Below are positions 10,882 to 24,100 of a DNA stretch of 64,000 bases, one piece after another (the stretch's first letter is position 1; each line of letters opens with the position of its first letter). The notes under the pieces are model-generated. The model saw nothing but the letters and a program-made list of their open reading frames with translations, searched no databases and was not told the DNA's origin. The stretch is from Narthecium ossifragum (lineage: Eukaryota > Streptophyta > Magnoliopsida > Dioscoreales > Nartheciaceae): the NCBI GenBank assembly GCA_963920575.1, contig OY986967.1, forward strand, positions 12,270,061-12,334,060. Reading direction: 5' to 3'. The position numbers and the translations under genes are program-made.

Positions 10882-12271
10882 TGATACGAGTCGATCCGAC
10901 TCGACCAACTGGATCCGAACCCAGAAGAGGAACCAAGCTGGTTCAACCACTTTCCTAGTTTGACTTGGACTTCCCTAGTTCAAACTAGAGTATTTAATTA
11001 GTATTTATCATTAGTCTTTTATTGAGTCCTAGTTGATGGTTAGGAATTAATTAAGAGTCCCTTTGAGTTAGGAAGTTGAGTTGAGTCAGAAACCTTATTA
11101 CTTGCTAATCAAGCAAGGGGGTTTTCTAGTGGATTAGGACTCTGTCAAGGTCTCTATAAAAGGACATTAGTAGTTTGTATTAGGTAATGATGATGAATGA
11201 TAAGATTAATGATTATGAGTAGTTGATAAATTATCATAGGAGTAGAATATCATAGGAGTAGAAGTAAAGTAGATTCCACCAGATATCTACCACAGATCCA
11301 CCTTCTTTCCCGTCGGTCATCTTCTCCGCAGCCGGCATCGCCTTCACCTTAATCTTCCTTCTCCACGCCACTTTCTCTCTCCGCCACGTCAGCGACCCCA
11401 CGCCACGTCATCGCCACGTCAGCTCATCTCCTTCCTCTCTTCTCTCCCGTGACCCAACCCTAGCTACCGCCGGCCATACCTCCGTCCCGCTTCTCCAGCG
11501 ATCCCCGTCCCCATCCAAGACCGCCAATCTCTTCCCCTGTAGCCCACGACTCCGGCCATACCTTTCCCGCCGCCCATCGTCATCTCCGGCGACCTCCTCA
11601 CCGTTCCCCACTTCACAGCCGCCGCCGTCAACCCCCTGTCCGATCCCTATCCCACCTCCAAACCATCCTAAAACCATTCCCCGGCATCCCTAGACCCGAT
11701 CCCGACTGTCCCAAGCCCCGCCGAGCTCCCCGTTGTCATCCCCGACACCGGCCGACCCAACCTTCACCGCCGTCTTCCCCAGATCCGGCCGATCCGCCAC
11801 CCATCTTCCAGATCCGAGCCGGTAGATCTCATCCCCACCTCCAGGCGACCCTTCCTGGAAGTATCCCGACCGCCGCCGCCGTCCCTACGCCGGCGATCTA
11901 CTCCGGCGAACCACAGCCCTTGGATCAACTCCGGTTCAGCCCAACCAAGTTGGCTCAGCCAACTCTAACTTGGTTCAGCCAGCCAGTTGATTCAGACTCA
12001 GCCCACTCTGATTTGGCTCAGCCACTTAACCTACTCCTAGCCGGTTCAGCCAAGCCATTAAACCCAATCCGAGCCAGATTCAATTCCAAGAGCCAATCAA
12101 CCAATCCAGACTTGACCCAGTCGAGTCCTACCCCAATCTGAGCCAGATCTGAACCAGATTCGATCCAGCTTCAGCCCATTGGACTCAAATCAAGTCCGAT
12201 CAGGCCGATTCTGATCGATTGGAGCAGTAGAGACCCATTACGAGAGGATCACGAGTAGACCGCTCGTAACA
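10882..12271 (+). mobile_element. Solo LTR of family A, 1390 bp, complete
   Basis: It begins TGATACGAGTCG, ends CGCTCGTAACA, and is flanked by TGAAA at 10877-10881 and 12272-12276. The TATA box CTCTATAAAAGGAC is near 11152-11165. Three GCCACGTCA boxes lie at 11383-11391, 11402-11410 and 11413-11421. The 3' third (11930-12220) is a degenerate repeat of TTGGCTCAGCC-like words. This is the reference copy for family A. Confidence 0.92.
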
Positions 12272-12276
12272 TGAAA

Positions 12277-13081
12277 CCAATGCCTCTACCAACGGCTACC
12301 CTGTGGTTCCCCTGAAGCAGGAACAACAACCCCAAAACTCACCACGACCACCGACCAACAGTCTGGTGTCAAACCTCAAGTCATCTGTCTCAGTACCCGG
12401 AGTACAGTCCAGGGCGTCCCCTGCTGTCACTCCAGTATACCGAGCCAGGTGATCCAACCAACCCGCGTGCTGTCACGGCAGTGCGAGTACCACGAACAGA
12501 GGAAGGTACTCCCAACTACACCACCCTCCAAGGGTAGATGCCAGAGAACAGTACGCGAACTGTTCTCCACACACAACCAATAGTGTCCCTAGGGGCCCCG
12601 ACAAGCACCACTACGCATCGCTTCCTGGGAAGGCAAGAAAACAACGGCTTCCCAAACAAGCGATACTCTAGGATGTCTAAAACATTCGGGATCCGAGACA
12701 CCTCCTTCAATCAGTCCTCTACTGTCGAAGGACCTCCAACATCACCTCTGGGCCAAAACGGGTCCACCTCCCGGGATTTCAAGAGTATAAAGACGACACA
12801 CATCCTATTCCCTACTCGCTCATCTCCAGCACGAGGGGAGATACACTGTCAGGCGAGGGAATGGACAGCGCCGGTGTGCGTGCACACCTTCCCTTGAGAC
12901 GTCACGACACAGCCAAAAACCAAACCACAACAGCAATCAACCTAACTAATGCACATCACACGCAATCACAAACAGCCATGCAAGTATGTTCTAAACCTAG
13001 AACTATCCAAATCCACGCTCAAAATCTCAACCGCAAGCCTGATCCTATCCCTGGGATCTACAGCCTGCTCTGATACCAAAC
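12277..13081 (-). mobile_element. 5' internal region of element F1 with PBS
   Basis: The minus strand reads away from the F1 LTR through the PBS and into leader or gag sequence. The PBS is at 13067-13078 (GCTCTGATACCA on plus, the complement of TGGTATCAGAGC), with the LTR end at 13082. No confident gag frame was found. The region is cut by the family-A solo LTR and continues at 10881 and below. Confidence 0.65.
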
Positions 13082-16000
13082 TGTCACACCCTGACCCAGA
13101 AAACCCATCCAGATCGAGGCGTGAGCCACCTAAACCTGTTTACATCATCAATAGGTGCACAAATATACAACTGCTTCGAATTTAAACAATTTAATCCTTA
13201 AGTTCATACAAAAATGCTTGACAGAATCCCCTTTATAATTATAGCATAAGAATTCTGTACAATTTTACAATTTCACTAGGAGTGATGGTACCATTGTAAA
13301 TAACCAATTAATACATTTCTCAAATACAACTGAATTAATCATATAATCATGTCCTCGAATACATCATGTTACACCTCAATTTTTACATCAATTTGTACAT
13401 CATTGATTAAAACTGTAATTTATCTATAGAAGAACTCCTCGAAGGTCCAAGTCCTCGATCACCACTAAATACCGCGCCATCTTCTAAAGAAACACCTGAA
13501 AGAAGGAACTGCATCGACTTGCATCGCCGATGCAGCCCAAGTAGGGTGAGCAACAATGCCCAGTAGGGTTCTACTCTACGTCGCACAGAAAGGAAGGAAA
13601 ACTGCAACTGCATCGTTCTCCGCCAAAGCCTAAGGTATGCCAAGGGGTCCCATAACCCCGTCGATTCCTGAGGGCTCCTGTCCAGGTACCACCCTGCCCA
13701 GTCATACCATCTCTCGCGGGGACACACATGTCAGGGACATCGACAACCATCCTTAGCGCTTGGCCTTGGAGGCCTGACACGACCTCTACACCTCAAATAC
13801 AATAATATCAACCATGGTCGACTATAACAATAACCTCAAGTGATATCAAGCATGATCGTTGATGACAATTACGTCCTAATCCTCGACTACCCAAACCCAG
13901 GTCCTAGGGCTAGATCCGGGCTACCCGAGAACCCTGGATCGGCGATCGAACCCATCGCCTACCACCTAGCCTTAATGCTTCTAATGTATACAACATGCAT
14001 GAGCCTATACAAGCAACTAGGCCTAGGTGTCTCTGCATGCCAAATCATCATTCAATTGTCCAGTAGCTTATACAGAACCAAACCCGATTCTCAGGAATTC
14101 CGACAGCACAACGGCGCTATACCAAAGCCATGGTTAGAAGCCGGTATCAACAAGCCAAAAGGCTACAATACACCAAGACACGTCACTCACAGTGAAAGAA
14201 TCAGAAAACGGGGCACACTGTCGGCCCAAGCTTATACATGATATCAAGATGCATACTAAAATCCCATAATTTGAAATATACCAATATTGGGATAAAACCA
14301 ATCATACCCCTACAAGACTTACCAATATCCAAGCTATGCATAAATCATACTAGACATAGCAATTCATACTCGTTTACCACATGCCAACTCTCCTTGGCAT
14401 TCCATCGAACATATCATGGGCTATGCATATATATTATGGGCATTTGACATTAAACATATCATGAATAAAGCATACAAGCATTTACTCTAACATAGCCTTA
14501 GAATGGTAGCATACATAACTAGAAATACTAGAAATCCAACACGAATGGTAGCATACCTATAGCATGCTTAGAATGGTAGCATACATAGCATAGATTATAT
14601 CGATTTCGTAAAGGATAGCAACTTGCATAAATGAGGCCTAGAGTTACACAAGCATAAAATCTCAGCATAAAGCTTCCATGAATCCCTCGGAAATCTGTAG
14701 GAAATCATGCCATAATTTTAAATACTCATAAGAACTATATAAAGCTTATATGGCATGAAAAACATGGAATTAGGATAGTTCACCTATACATGACATAAAG
14801 CTAGATATACTAGAAATCCCGTAAAACATTCATAAAAATTTCATCCTTGATACCAAGCGAGTATCCTAACATGGCATTCGATAACATATCAAAGAATCAA
14901 GTCAATCCGAAACTGAAATCCAACACGAATCGACGAGAAACTCAAAAACTCGTCAAAAGTCAGCTTCGTCACAGATTGATAGATAGTTCACCATAAATCG
15001 TACAAAAATCAGAAAAATGTGAAATGAGAGCCATCTGAACGTAGACTCGAAGGTCTACAACTTTTGTGAAGGAAGCATCACGAGATTCCACACGGATAAA
15101 GAGCAGCTCATCGAAGAAGTGGCTGCGAATGAGGGTTTAAACAGCGGAAATCCGAGAATAGTTGGATTAAAACCTTATCAAACCCATCCAAATGCTATCA
15201 ACCCATAGATCCAACACTACTATAGATAGGAGAACATATTAGGAACTATCGTTAAGGACTATCGTTAAGGAACCATCAAGAGAGGAGATAGAACATAAAT
15301 CGAAGAAGAAGCAGAGAGATAGATCAACCCATAGATCCAATGGTTAGCAAGGCATGGCAGCAAGCATTGAAACGTGGAGGTGGCATAAAACCACAAGAGA
15401 ACAGGGGAGAGAAATAGAGCCTGGCATAGCATCAATCAGCACCACAGCTACAAGAAAGCAGGGGAGAAGAGGGGATCGCCGAAAAATCATGGAATACAGG
15501 GCATAGAGGGTAGCATCGCCGGAAGACAGAGCCGGGCATGGTTTGGCAGCATTGCCAGAGAAACCAAAGACTCAAGCAGTAATCACTGGAAATAGAGGAA
15601 ACAGATGCCGAAAATCCAAACAGGGAAAACCAAACAGGAAGTACGGCGATAGCAAGGAAACAAAGAGGAATCCGATCGAAACCCATCACAAATCCGTAGG
15701 TTCAACCACAGCAGCAAAAAGAGAAGTAAAACTTATGCACAAAGCCGCGAAATCAACAGAGGAAGCCTAGAAACCAAGCTGGCATGCATCGAATGGACCT
15801 TACCCTAAGCTAGTAGAGTCTAAACCATGTTTAGGGAAGAAGCCCTACCTCTAGATCCGCGGGTCTTCCTCTTCCTCTTCTCCGGCCACGATCACCGCCG
15901 GTACGCCAGCCTCTCTCCTCCGTTCGTGGTCGGAGCCGCCGCCGGCGTTTTCTCCTCTTTCTGATCACCGCCGACACCCTCTCTCTCCCTCGAAGTGGAT

Positions 16001-16356
16001 CGCGGCCGATCCCTAACAAGAGAAGGGGATGGGGTTTATGGGTTTATATACTAATGGTTTAATATTAGATCATGGTCGTTCGATCAACCGGATTTGATCC
16101 TAACCACTCAGATCTCAATCCTTATGATCGAACCCAGATCCTCCGATCTATGGTCCTCCTAATAGTCTAATCAAGCACATACTGATATTACAAGGCTGTG
16201 GGTGCGCACGCTTGTGTGAAACCAACTCCGCCAAGGATAATTTACCAAATTACCCCCAGAACGGCAGCGATCAAAGCAAGGCCAACCAAGCCAAACCAAT
16301 CGAACCAGACACTCGACCGACTCAGTCGAACTGGGACGGAGGTACGGGTCCTCACA
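13082..16356 (-). mobile_element. 5' LTR of element F1 (family F), about 3.3 kb
   Basis: On plus it begins TGTCACACCCTGACCCAG and ends GGTCCTCACA. The PBS lies on its left, so the sense strand is minus. It includes a TATA-like segment (TTTATATACTAATGG on plus, near 16043-16057). Nothing coding is convincing. It appears to sit inside a B-type LTR at CCCACGCC (16360). The 3' LTR of the element is absent from the window. Confidence 0.75.
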
Positions 16357-17222
16357 CCAACCCACGCCAAGGAAGGACTTGATCGAGTCTAGTCCTAGAT
16401 GTGCAAGCCGATCCCTAGCTGAACTGGCTTCAAGCCCAAGCCCGATCATGGACTGGACCAAGACCCACGCCCAGGAGGAACTAAGAAGGTCCCACGCAGG
16501 TCGGACCCCACCTCCTAGCTGACCCGACCATGGACCAAGCCAAGACCAAGTCCACGCCCAAGCATGGATCCATAGTCCCGGCCTTGGAACCAGGTCGCAA
16601 GCCTAATCCCGCATTAGGGATCCTACTCCCTAGCTGGATCACTTTCTTAGTTGGTTATTAGTTGATTTATTAGTTTGGATTATGATTGAGTCAGTTTTCT
16701 ATTACTAGTTATCTTGATTGAGTCTTATTAGGAAAGGATTGTAACTGTAACTTGCTGATAATAGCAAGATAGTAGTTATCTGATTAGATCTTGTTGAGGC
16801 CTCTATAAAAGGACCTCCATAGCTGTAAACCTAGGAGTAGCTGTAACTTAATCTTCCACAAATCCCCCAGCCACCTTCATCTCTCTCTATAGCCGGATTC
16901 TTCTCCACCAGCCGCCCATTATCATCACCACCACTACCAGCCACCTTCACCGTCCAACCCCAAGTCCCCGGCGTCCCCTTGGCTGCCGTGCTTCCCTCCA
17001 CCACGTTCTCCAAGGCTTGGATCTCCAAGAGAAGCCAGCCAACCCTAGAGGAGCTGCAAGGTATCCCTCTTCTCATCCGTCTCCTCTAGTCTTCGCCTTC
17101 CTCGTCGAATACCTAGGGTCCTTCTCCTAAAACCCTAAAGGTATCTCTCGACCTAATCATAAATTTGGCTAAGGAGGATCCGAGACCAGGTACGAAAGCC
17201 CTTGAGAAGGTGCATCGTATCA
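16357..17222 (+). mobile_element. Family-B LTR, diverged subtype (copy B4)
   Basis: From about 16655 it matches B LTRs, including the TATA box CTCTATAAAAGGACC (about 16801-16815) and the end GCATCGTATCA at 17222. The upstream part (16380-16650) differs from the reference B LTR but recurs at 17223, so it defines a subtype. The first bases are lost at the F1 boundary. Confidence 0.7.
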
Positions 17223-17715
17223 AGGTCCCACGCAGGTCGGACCCCACCTCCTAGCTGACCCGACCATGGACCAAGCCAAAACCAAGTCCACGCCCAAGCA
17301 TGGATCCATAGTCCCGGTCTTGGAACCAGGTCCCAAGACTAATCCGGCATTAGGGATCCTCATCCCTAGCTGGATCACTTTCTTAGTTGGTTATTAATTG
17401 ATTTATTAGTTTGGATTATGATTGAGTCAGTTTTCTATTAGTAGTTATCTTGATTGAGTCTTATTAGGAAAGGATTGTAACTTGCTGATTATAGCAAGAT
17501 AGTAGTTATCTGAGTAGGACTCTCTTGAGGCCTCTATAAAAGGACCTCCATAGTTTGTATTAGGGTATGACGAATTATGAGAATAAAATAGAGTTATTAG
17601 TAGGATAATTTAGGAGTAGCGGTAACCCTAGGAGTAGCTGTAACTTAATCTTCCACAAATCCCCCAGCCACCTTCATCTCTCTCTATTGTCGGATTCTCT
17701 CTCCACCAGCCGACC
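17223..17715 (+). mobile_element. Second B-subtype LTR fragment in tandem (copy B5)
   Basis: It starts AGGTCCCACGCAGG, identical to the interior of B4 at about 16486, and runs collinearly with it to 17715, where a family-E LTR begins. The tandem arrangement suggests nested insertion into a sister LTR or unequal recombination. Confidence 0.7.
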
Positions 17716-19640
17716 TGTCGCGCCCCGACCCGCGAAAGCCCAACCGGGCCGGGCGACGCGAACCGGAACCTAACAAAACGCGGAAAAAGACGACGAGGGT
17801 TCCCTCTAACCTATTGGTCTCCCTAGCAATTCATCAAAAACCCCCAATTTAAAACAACAATTTATTAGCAGAACCTCGAACCACAGATTCAAAACCCAAA
17901 GTATTTAATATACATATCCTCAGAGAGGGGAAGATTCGAATACAATATCACTCCCGTATGAGACTATCTATCAAAAGGTAAAAGCAGTAAAGATCGCCAC
18001 CTCTCAAAATCCACCAGACGCCGCCGCACCGCCGACCAACTGCCCGGTAGGGGCCACGGAGGAAGAACTGACGCCTGCACCTGCAAAACGCAGGCCGGGT
18101 AGGTATGAGCACTAAGCTCAGTAGGGATCTACACTACGACACACAGAAGGAAGAGGGAAACGCAACAGTGCCGCCCTCGAGTATAACCTGGGTATATGCA
18201 GGGGTCCCATAACCCCACCGCGTGTCCCTGAGGCCCACGATCATGGTTTTCCAGCCAGGCTGGTCACATGTCATGTCACACTCAGTAGTAGGAAACGACA
18301 CTGTTGACTCTCAACAGAACACTGAACACTATTTGGTGGGAAGAGACACCACTGAGTAGGCAACTCCTCTACTCAAGAGTTTTAAGAACACCGGACACCG
18401 GCTACACCTCAGATCCGACTCGAGGCCGACACGACCTCTACAATCATCAAGCAACAAGTGCACCAGTCATCTAGGCCTATCATCGAGTTTGACAGGACAC
18501 TACAATTCAAACCGGGTCCAAACAACCCAACCCCGGTCTTAGGGCTAAGTCCGAGCTTCCAGCCTCGGGACGGCAACCCACAGATCACCCACGCCCTAAC
18601 CAATGCAACTAATGCACAAATCAACGATGTATGCTATGACATACACAAACAGGAGATAGGCATGCAACAGTATGTCAAGGGTAGCATACAAGTCAACCGA
18701 ATCGCTGCAGCGGTACTACCAACCGCTGCCAGCCGATCCGCAGCAGGTCCCGACATTACGACGGTACCGCGACCGTCAATCGCGGACTCCTGCAACGGGA
18801 AGCAACCCCGAAAACGGCGTCGAATTCAAGATCCAACTTAGCCATTAATAGATGTATATACCAGGATCAACATATCCATAATCCATAATCATCCAACGGT
18901 TGGATTAACGGGAAAACACTAATCAAAACCGTTAATCAAACTAACTTACCAATTAATTGCTGCAACGCAGCCCTCCAGTAAACAATTCATAACAAATCGT
19001 AGGAAAATCGGAAAATTATAAAATTAGTTGGGTTAGAGAGTAGATTCAAAGATATATAACTCTTATGTTCATCACAAACCAAGATCATGTATGTACCGGC
19101 CGGAAAACTCGCCGCAAGCCGGCTGTTCTTCAAGAACAGCAGAAACCAGAAAATCCGAGCTTAATCATGCATAAATCCGACTAAGATCTCAACCAAAGCT
19201 TATGAAATCTATATTAGAATTTCTACTAGGAATGAGGAATCCAACAAGACAAAGATCAACAAGATCCAACGGCTAGATCTAAAGAAACCCACTAAAGAAC
19301 ACAGTAGGTAGAAGAACCTACCGAAGAACGCTTTCCTCGGCTGATCCCTTGCAACCAGTCACCAACAAGCCTCCAAACCACACCAGGAGCCTTCCTCTCG
19401 TTGCCACGGATCCAACGAGCCTTAGAACACCCAAAATAATGGTCGGAGGAGGGAGAAAGGAGGAGAGGAAGAGGGCTGCCGGAAAAACAGGGGAAAAGAA
19501 CCGTCGGGAGAGAAGAAAGAAGAAGGAAGAAGAAGAAGGAAGGAGGGGAAGGAGAAAAGGAGGAAAAGGGGGAGGGGACAGCCGGAAATGAGGGAAGTTC
19601 TGGTTTAGATTCTGGGAGGGTCTTTTCCCTCCATATGCCA
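17716..19640 (-). mobile_element. Family-E LTR (copy E1), truncated at the distal end
   Basis: On plus it begins TGTCGCGCCCCGACCCGC like E2 and E5 and is collinear with them through the purine-rich block at 19440-19590. The terminal GGTCCTCACA is not found; homology fades near 19640, where low-copy sequence begins. The ORFs across the GA-rich block are compositional. Confidence 0.75.
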
Positions 19641-19913
19641 AGGCCAAAGCTCTCTTTCTTTTTTCTATTTTTTGATAACAAAAAAGAACATGCTGCATAA
19701 GCCGAATAAACTTATATTCATCTGATTTTGGTATATTAGAGATCAAATAATTGAAAGAAAACATATACTTATGGTAGATATTTTTATTGTTGTTCCCAAG
19801 CATTTCTTTTGATGTTTTGCATCGCACCATTTAAGCTGCTTAGTTACATATAACTCAAAAGACACATTTGCCATGGGATTTGCTTGCCAAAGAAAATCCT
19901 TGCAAAATAAGTT

Positions 19914-20350
19914 TCACTATATTGTGAAAAACTAGACACTTTATGAAAATTTATATGGTTTTTGCATATACTGATAATACCTACCTCCATTTTCACTATA
20001 TTGTGAAAAACTAGACACTTTATGAAAATTTATATGGTTTGTGCATTTCTTACAAAGTATGGTTTTTGCATATACTGATATACCTACCTCCATTTTCACT
20101 ATATTGTGAAAAACTAGACACTTTATGAAAATTTATACCTCGGTACCTCAGTTATGCATGCTTTTGCATCCAGATATCTGCCATCAATTACGCATACTTC
20201 CCACCTCCCTCGTCTATTTTTTGCCCATTTATACATGACTAAAGGTACCGGGATGCAAAAACTTGCATAATCAAATTAAGGGATGGAAGTTTTCAATGCG
20301 TGTATAATTTTACACAAAATGGCAAAAACGGAGGTAGCTATATGCAAAAA
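19914..20350. repeat. Fold-back, MITE-like repeat with an internal ~79-101 bp tandem
   Basis: TTTCACTATATTGTGAAAAACTAG starts three tandem units at about 19914, 19993 and 20094. The TTTTTGCATATA...CCTACCTCC segment of the second unit (20062-20090) recurs inverted at 20325-20350. A second inner inverted pair is near 20151-20170 and 20250-20270 (TTATGCA...TTTTGCATCC). No ORF. The structure fits a miniature inverted-repeat element that was partly tandem-duplicated. Confidence 0.6.
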
Positions 20351-20756
20351 AAAAAAATCCTACAAAATAATTAGATTAACAGAAATTTCAAACAGCTGGG
20401 ATGACTGAAAAAGATCTCTTGCCAATAGAACCAAACCAGAAGTGCAGCACCATCCACCATCTTCGAACATCATTTACACGAATATTCAGGAAAAATAGTT
20501 TTATATGCGATTCCCAAGTTCCGAGGGATTTGCCAAAAACTAATAGACTTCGGAAAAACGAAAACACAGAAGAAACTGTACACATGACAATTGTTGCAAA
20601 TTTTAGATGTTTCATTCACAGAAGCCATCGCAAAATAATGTCTAGTACACTAAAGAAATCGACCAATCTATTTATCTATATATATAAGACAGGATTTTAC
20701 TTACATCGGATGATTTATAAGAGTTTAGAAGATTTATATCTGATGGTTTAGAATCA

Positions 20757-20831
20757 CCCCCATCACACGAACTTAATTATTTTTAAAAATAACTGAATTC
20801 ATTCATATATGAAGAGTTGAGTGTGATGGGG
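20757..20831. repeat. Short inverted repeat with a central palindrome
   Basis: Arms CCCCCATCACAC (20757-20768) and GTGTGATGGGG (20821-20831) flank TTATTTTTAAAAATAA, a perfect 16-bp palindrome at 20777-20792. It lies about 360 bp beyond the adaptor stop codon. It may be a MITE remnant or a structured 3'-end signal. Confidence 0.6.
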
Positions 20832-21189
20832 CTAGTTACGAAAGAGATAATGAGAGAGAGGTGGATGTGATTGGCAAATCATGCAATTTGCATGAGAATC
20901 CGCTAGTATTTTTATAAAGCAATGTTGTTACATACAGCACTCCGACAGAGTCAAAGAATTATACATCAACAATCTTAACATTTCTAGGATCTATTGCTCA
21001 CAAATAATGAATCTCAATGTTTTTCTCTTACTGATATTTCAAACCATTGCTAATGAACATGAATGATATATGATACAGTGTAACCCCCAAAAAAAAATCC
21101 ATCAATCAATACACCTTTCAATTCTACAGAATCAAGGTATGCTAAGCTGGCTTCTCACAACTCAGAAGTACAACTTTCCACCTCCCTGT

Positions 21190-24100
21190 CTAAATAAGCC
21201 CTCTGTATGCATTGGATGCTTGAAGAGGGCCATATGGTTGGGCACCAACTGCTGCATGCGGATTACCGAAAGGGTTCATGGCAGGTTGAGGATACGACTG
21301 CTGGCCCATCATCATCTGCTGCTGCAGCATGAAAGCTTGCTGTTGTTGCGCCATAGCAGCCATCTGCACAGTATGAGGTGCCGCGACCATGTTTGAAGCA
21401 TAGAAAGGGTCATGAACCGTCGGCTGCATCATAGGAGCTGCCATGGGTACTGTCTCCCAAGGGCTGTAGCTCGCATTTTGATTTGTTCGTCTTATCGCAT
21501 CGTCATACAAGCTGTCTAGAGTGAGCTTGTCAAAACCTCCAGCCTGCCAGCAAATTGACTCCAGGTTTTGTTATCGGAATCAAAAACATGGAAGTAATCT
21601 ACTGACTGATAAAGCTCAACTACTGGAATAAGATATGCATTAGAGAAAGAGCATCTGGGAGAAAAATCTTCTCACTTACCAGTTTACTTGAAACCACTGC
21701 ACCCTCATTTGTGCTTGGAGCTGTAACAAGTGCGAGTTCCCAGCCTGTAGTTCCATTGTCTGAACTAAAACCACTAGATCGGGTAGTAATTGATGGGTTG
21801 TCTACAAGAGCAAGACAAAAATTGAAAAGAAAATTAATGTGATCGAATATTGCAATAAGTATAAGCTTTAAGTAAGCACGTACCAACTGGAACTATGGCA
21901 AGAGCCAAAGCATTTCTCGCATCTAAATCGGATGCATCTGGATTGGCATCACTCAATCCCTGATGAGCACATAATAAAATTCTTGTTACAAAGAGAAAGG
22001 AAAGGTAAACGCTCAAAAAAAGATACTTTCGATTTTGCACTCTACCAGCAAATCAGGTTGTTCAGAAACAGTAGCTTCCACTTTAATCGGTTCTAGAGGC
22101 TGAGTTTGTGGAGGTGCCTCCTCTACTTCAGGGGTCTTATATTCTATTGCAAGGACAGACGTTGGAGCGTCAATTTTTTCAATCACAACCTGGATTAAAG
22201 AAAGTGGTTTGTATGTTGTCAGTCAACCTGATTGAAACAATTGACACAGGGAATGCCTAAACTTTATAGACGATTGGCAAATAAAGCATTACAAGTTGAA
22301 GAACTAACATAAGTATTCGATAGTTTGAACATTTGATTTGAATTTTATCTTTTAACGTGGAAAATGTCTTCTTCAAATGTGGACCATACTGCAAATCTCC
22401 CACCCATGCTACTTCTCTAGCATTTTTTTTTTTTGCTTTGCTGATGCACACAGAAAAACACACCTGACCCAGTAAGAAAGCAGAAGAGCAAAGCAGGAAT
22501 GTGTGATTGCAGAAACTGCATCCAGAAATCTCAACTATACTCACGCAAAAAGACTTTCTATTCTACTTTAAACCAGAAGGAAAACCTGATTTACTTTTGT
22601 TTTCATGCCAGCCCATATGATGAAAGCTACTAACCTAGAAAAGGACACCATCAAGGCATCAACAGCCCTGGCAAGTTTTCTCACGTGTAGTGTTAGATTG
22701 TGAGGTACAAGGTCTCAAGACTTAGAGAATAAGCTACAAACCGCAAACAGACTCTGAAGGCAAATCAAAATACCACTAGAAAACCCGATAATGGAAAAAT
22801 AAAAAATAAAAAAATACTCAACCGAATCATCCTTGAGGTAAATTTTCAATTAGTCTAGACTCATCCCTAGACCAATATGCTTGCAGGATGCCAGAAATAG
22901 TGTTCTAGTTTGATATCGAGAATATGTTATCAACTTCACGTACACATCCAACTAACCTCCAAAATCATATAATTGTTGCCTCACTACGCACTAAAAAATT
23001 GCTAATAGTGACTTGTCTCATTTTGGTGGAACCCACTTTGTAACCATCACATTCTAAACTGATAGATTACTGCCATTAAAAAGGAAGGAAGCGGTGAACT
23101 CTACTCATCATTTCCCAATACCAGGTCTAACAAAAAGAAAACCTTCCAAACCTTTTCTTTTTGAACCGTAGAGGACCTTGGAGCGTCTCTAACATACTCC
23201 TCCATGGCTGTCAGAAATGATTCAGGGGCCTAAATTTTAAAAAGGAAGGCAGCAAAAACTGATTTGGTCAGTACTCGGTAGTAAATTATTTGATATTTGA
23301 TGTCAGAGAGAGAGAGAGAGGAGGGGGGTTTTGGGTTGGTGGGTGTTGGTGTGGTTGGGGGGTTGTGATATACTGAAAAAGACCTGCTCAATCTTTATAA
23401 ACTTCTCTCCCCGGCCAACATCAATGCTTTTACATACTTCATAAAATTCTGACAATCTCTCAGCCTGCGAAAAAAGAAAAAACACTTGAGCTTAGTGCAG
23501 AAAAACACAAAACATAATCAAATATTCCATTGTAACCAATCTTGACTAGAGATGGACGTTATGGTCAAACTAGACACAGGAGTGGGGTGCTGGCAAGCTC
23601 TAAATCAACAAAGAACATAAGAAAGAACAGCATTCTATGTCCTTAAACCACAGACTATACAAAAAGTCAAACTGTAGGTGATGAATATAACATGCAGAAA
23701 AACTACTATGATTGAGTAAGGTCATAATCTAGTGAATGCAAGTTTAAGTCGTGAACTTGATGCATATCTCAACTGAGGAATACTTATGCAGCTTACCTGC
23801 TGACCTGCTCTTCTGTATATTTCAAGTGCCTTAATAGCATAATGGCGTGGCATCTCAAAGAACTGCAACAAATCACAATCTAATTAGACTTCAAGGTGAA
23901 TTTTTTTTGTATGACAAGCACGAGAAACATTGTACCTTGTCGACCATATTTACGATGCCGTCACTAATAGCACTATATATCTTCATACTCTCTGCAGCAA
24001 CCTAGCAAAAAAAAACCCAGCAAAGATGACATATCAAAACACTCTGATTTCTTGTAGCAATGTTGCAGAAGAAAGATATCTACAAAATCAGCTCACCATC

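Larger units (their letters stand above)
19641..21189. other. Low-copy intergenic region 3' of the clathrin-adaptor gene
   Basis: AT-rich, with no credible gene. It contains a fold-back repeat block (19914-20350), a perfect 16-bp palindrome inside an inverted repeat (20757-20831), and the adaptor gene's 3' untranslated region at its right end. I could not identify a clear polyadenylation signal. Confidence 0.6.
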
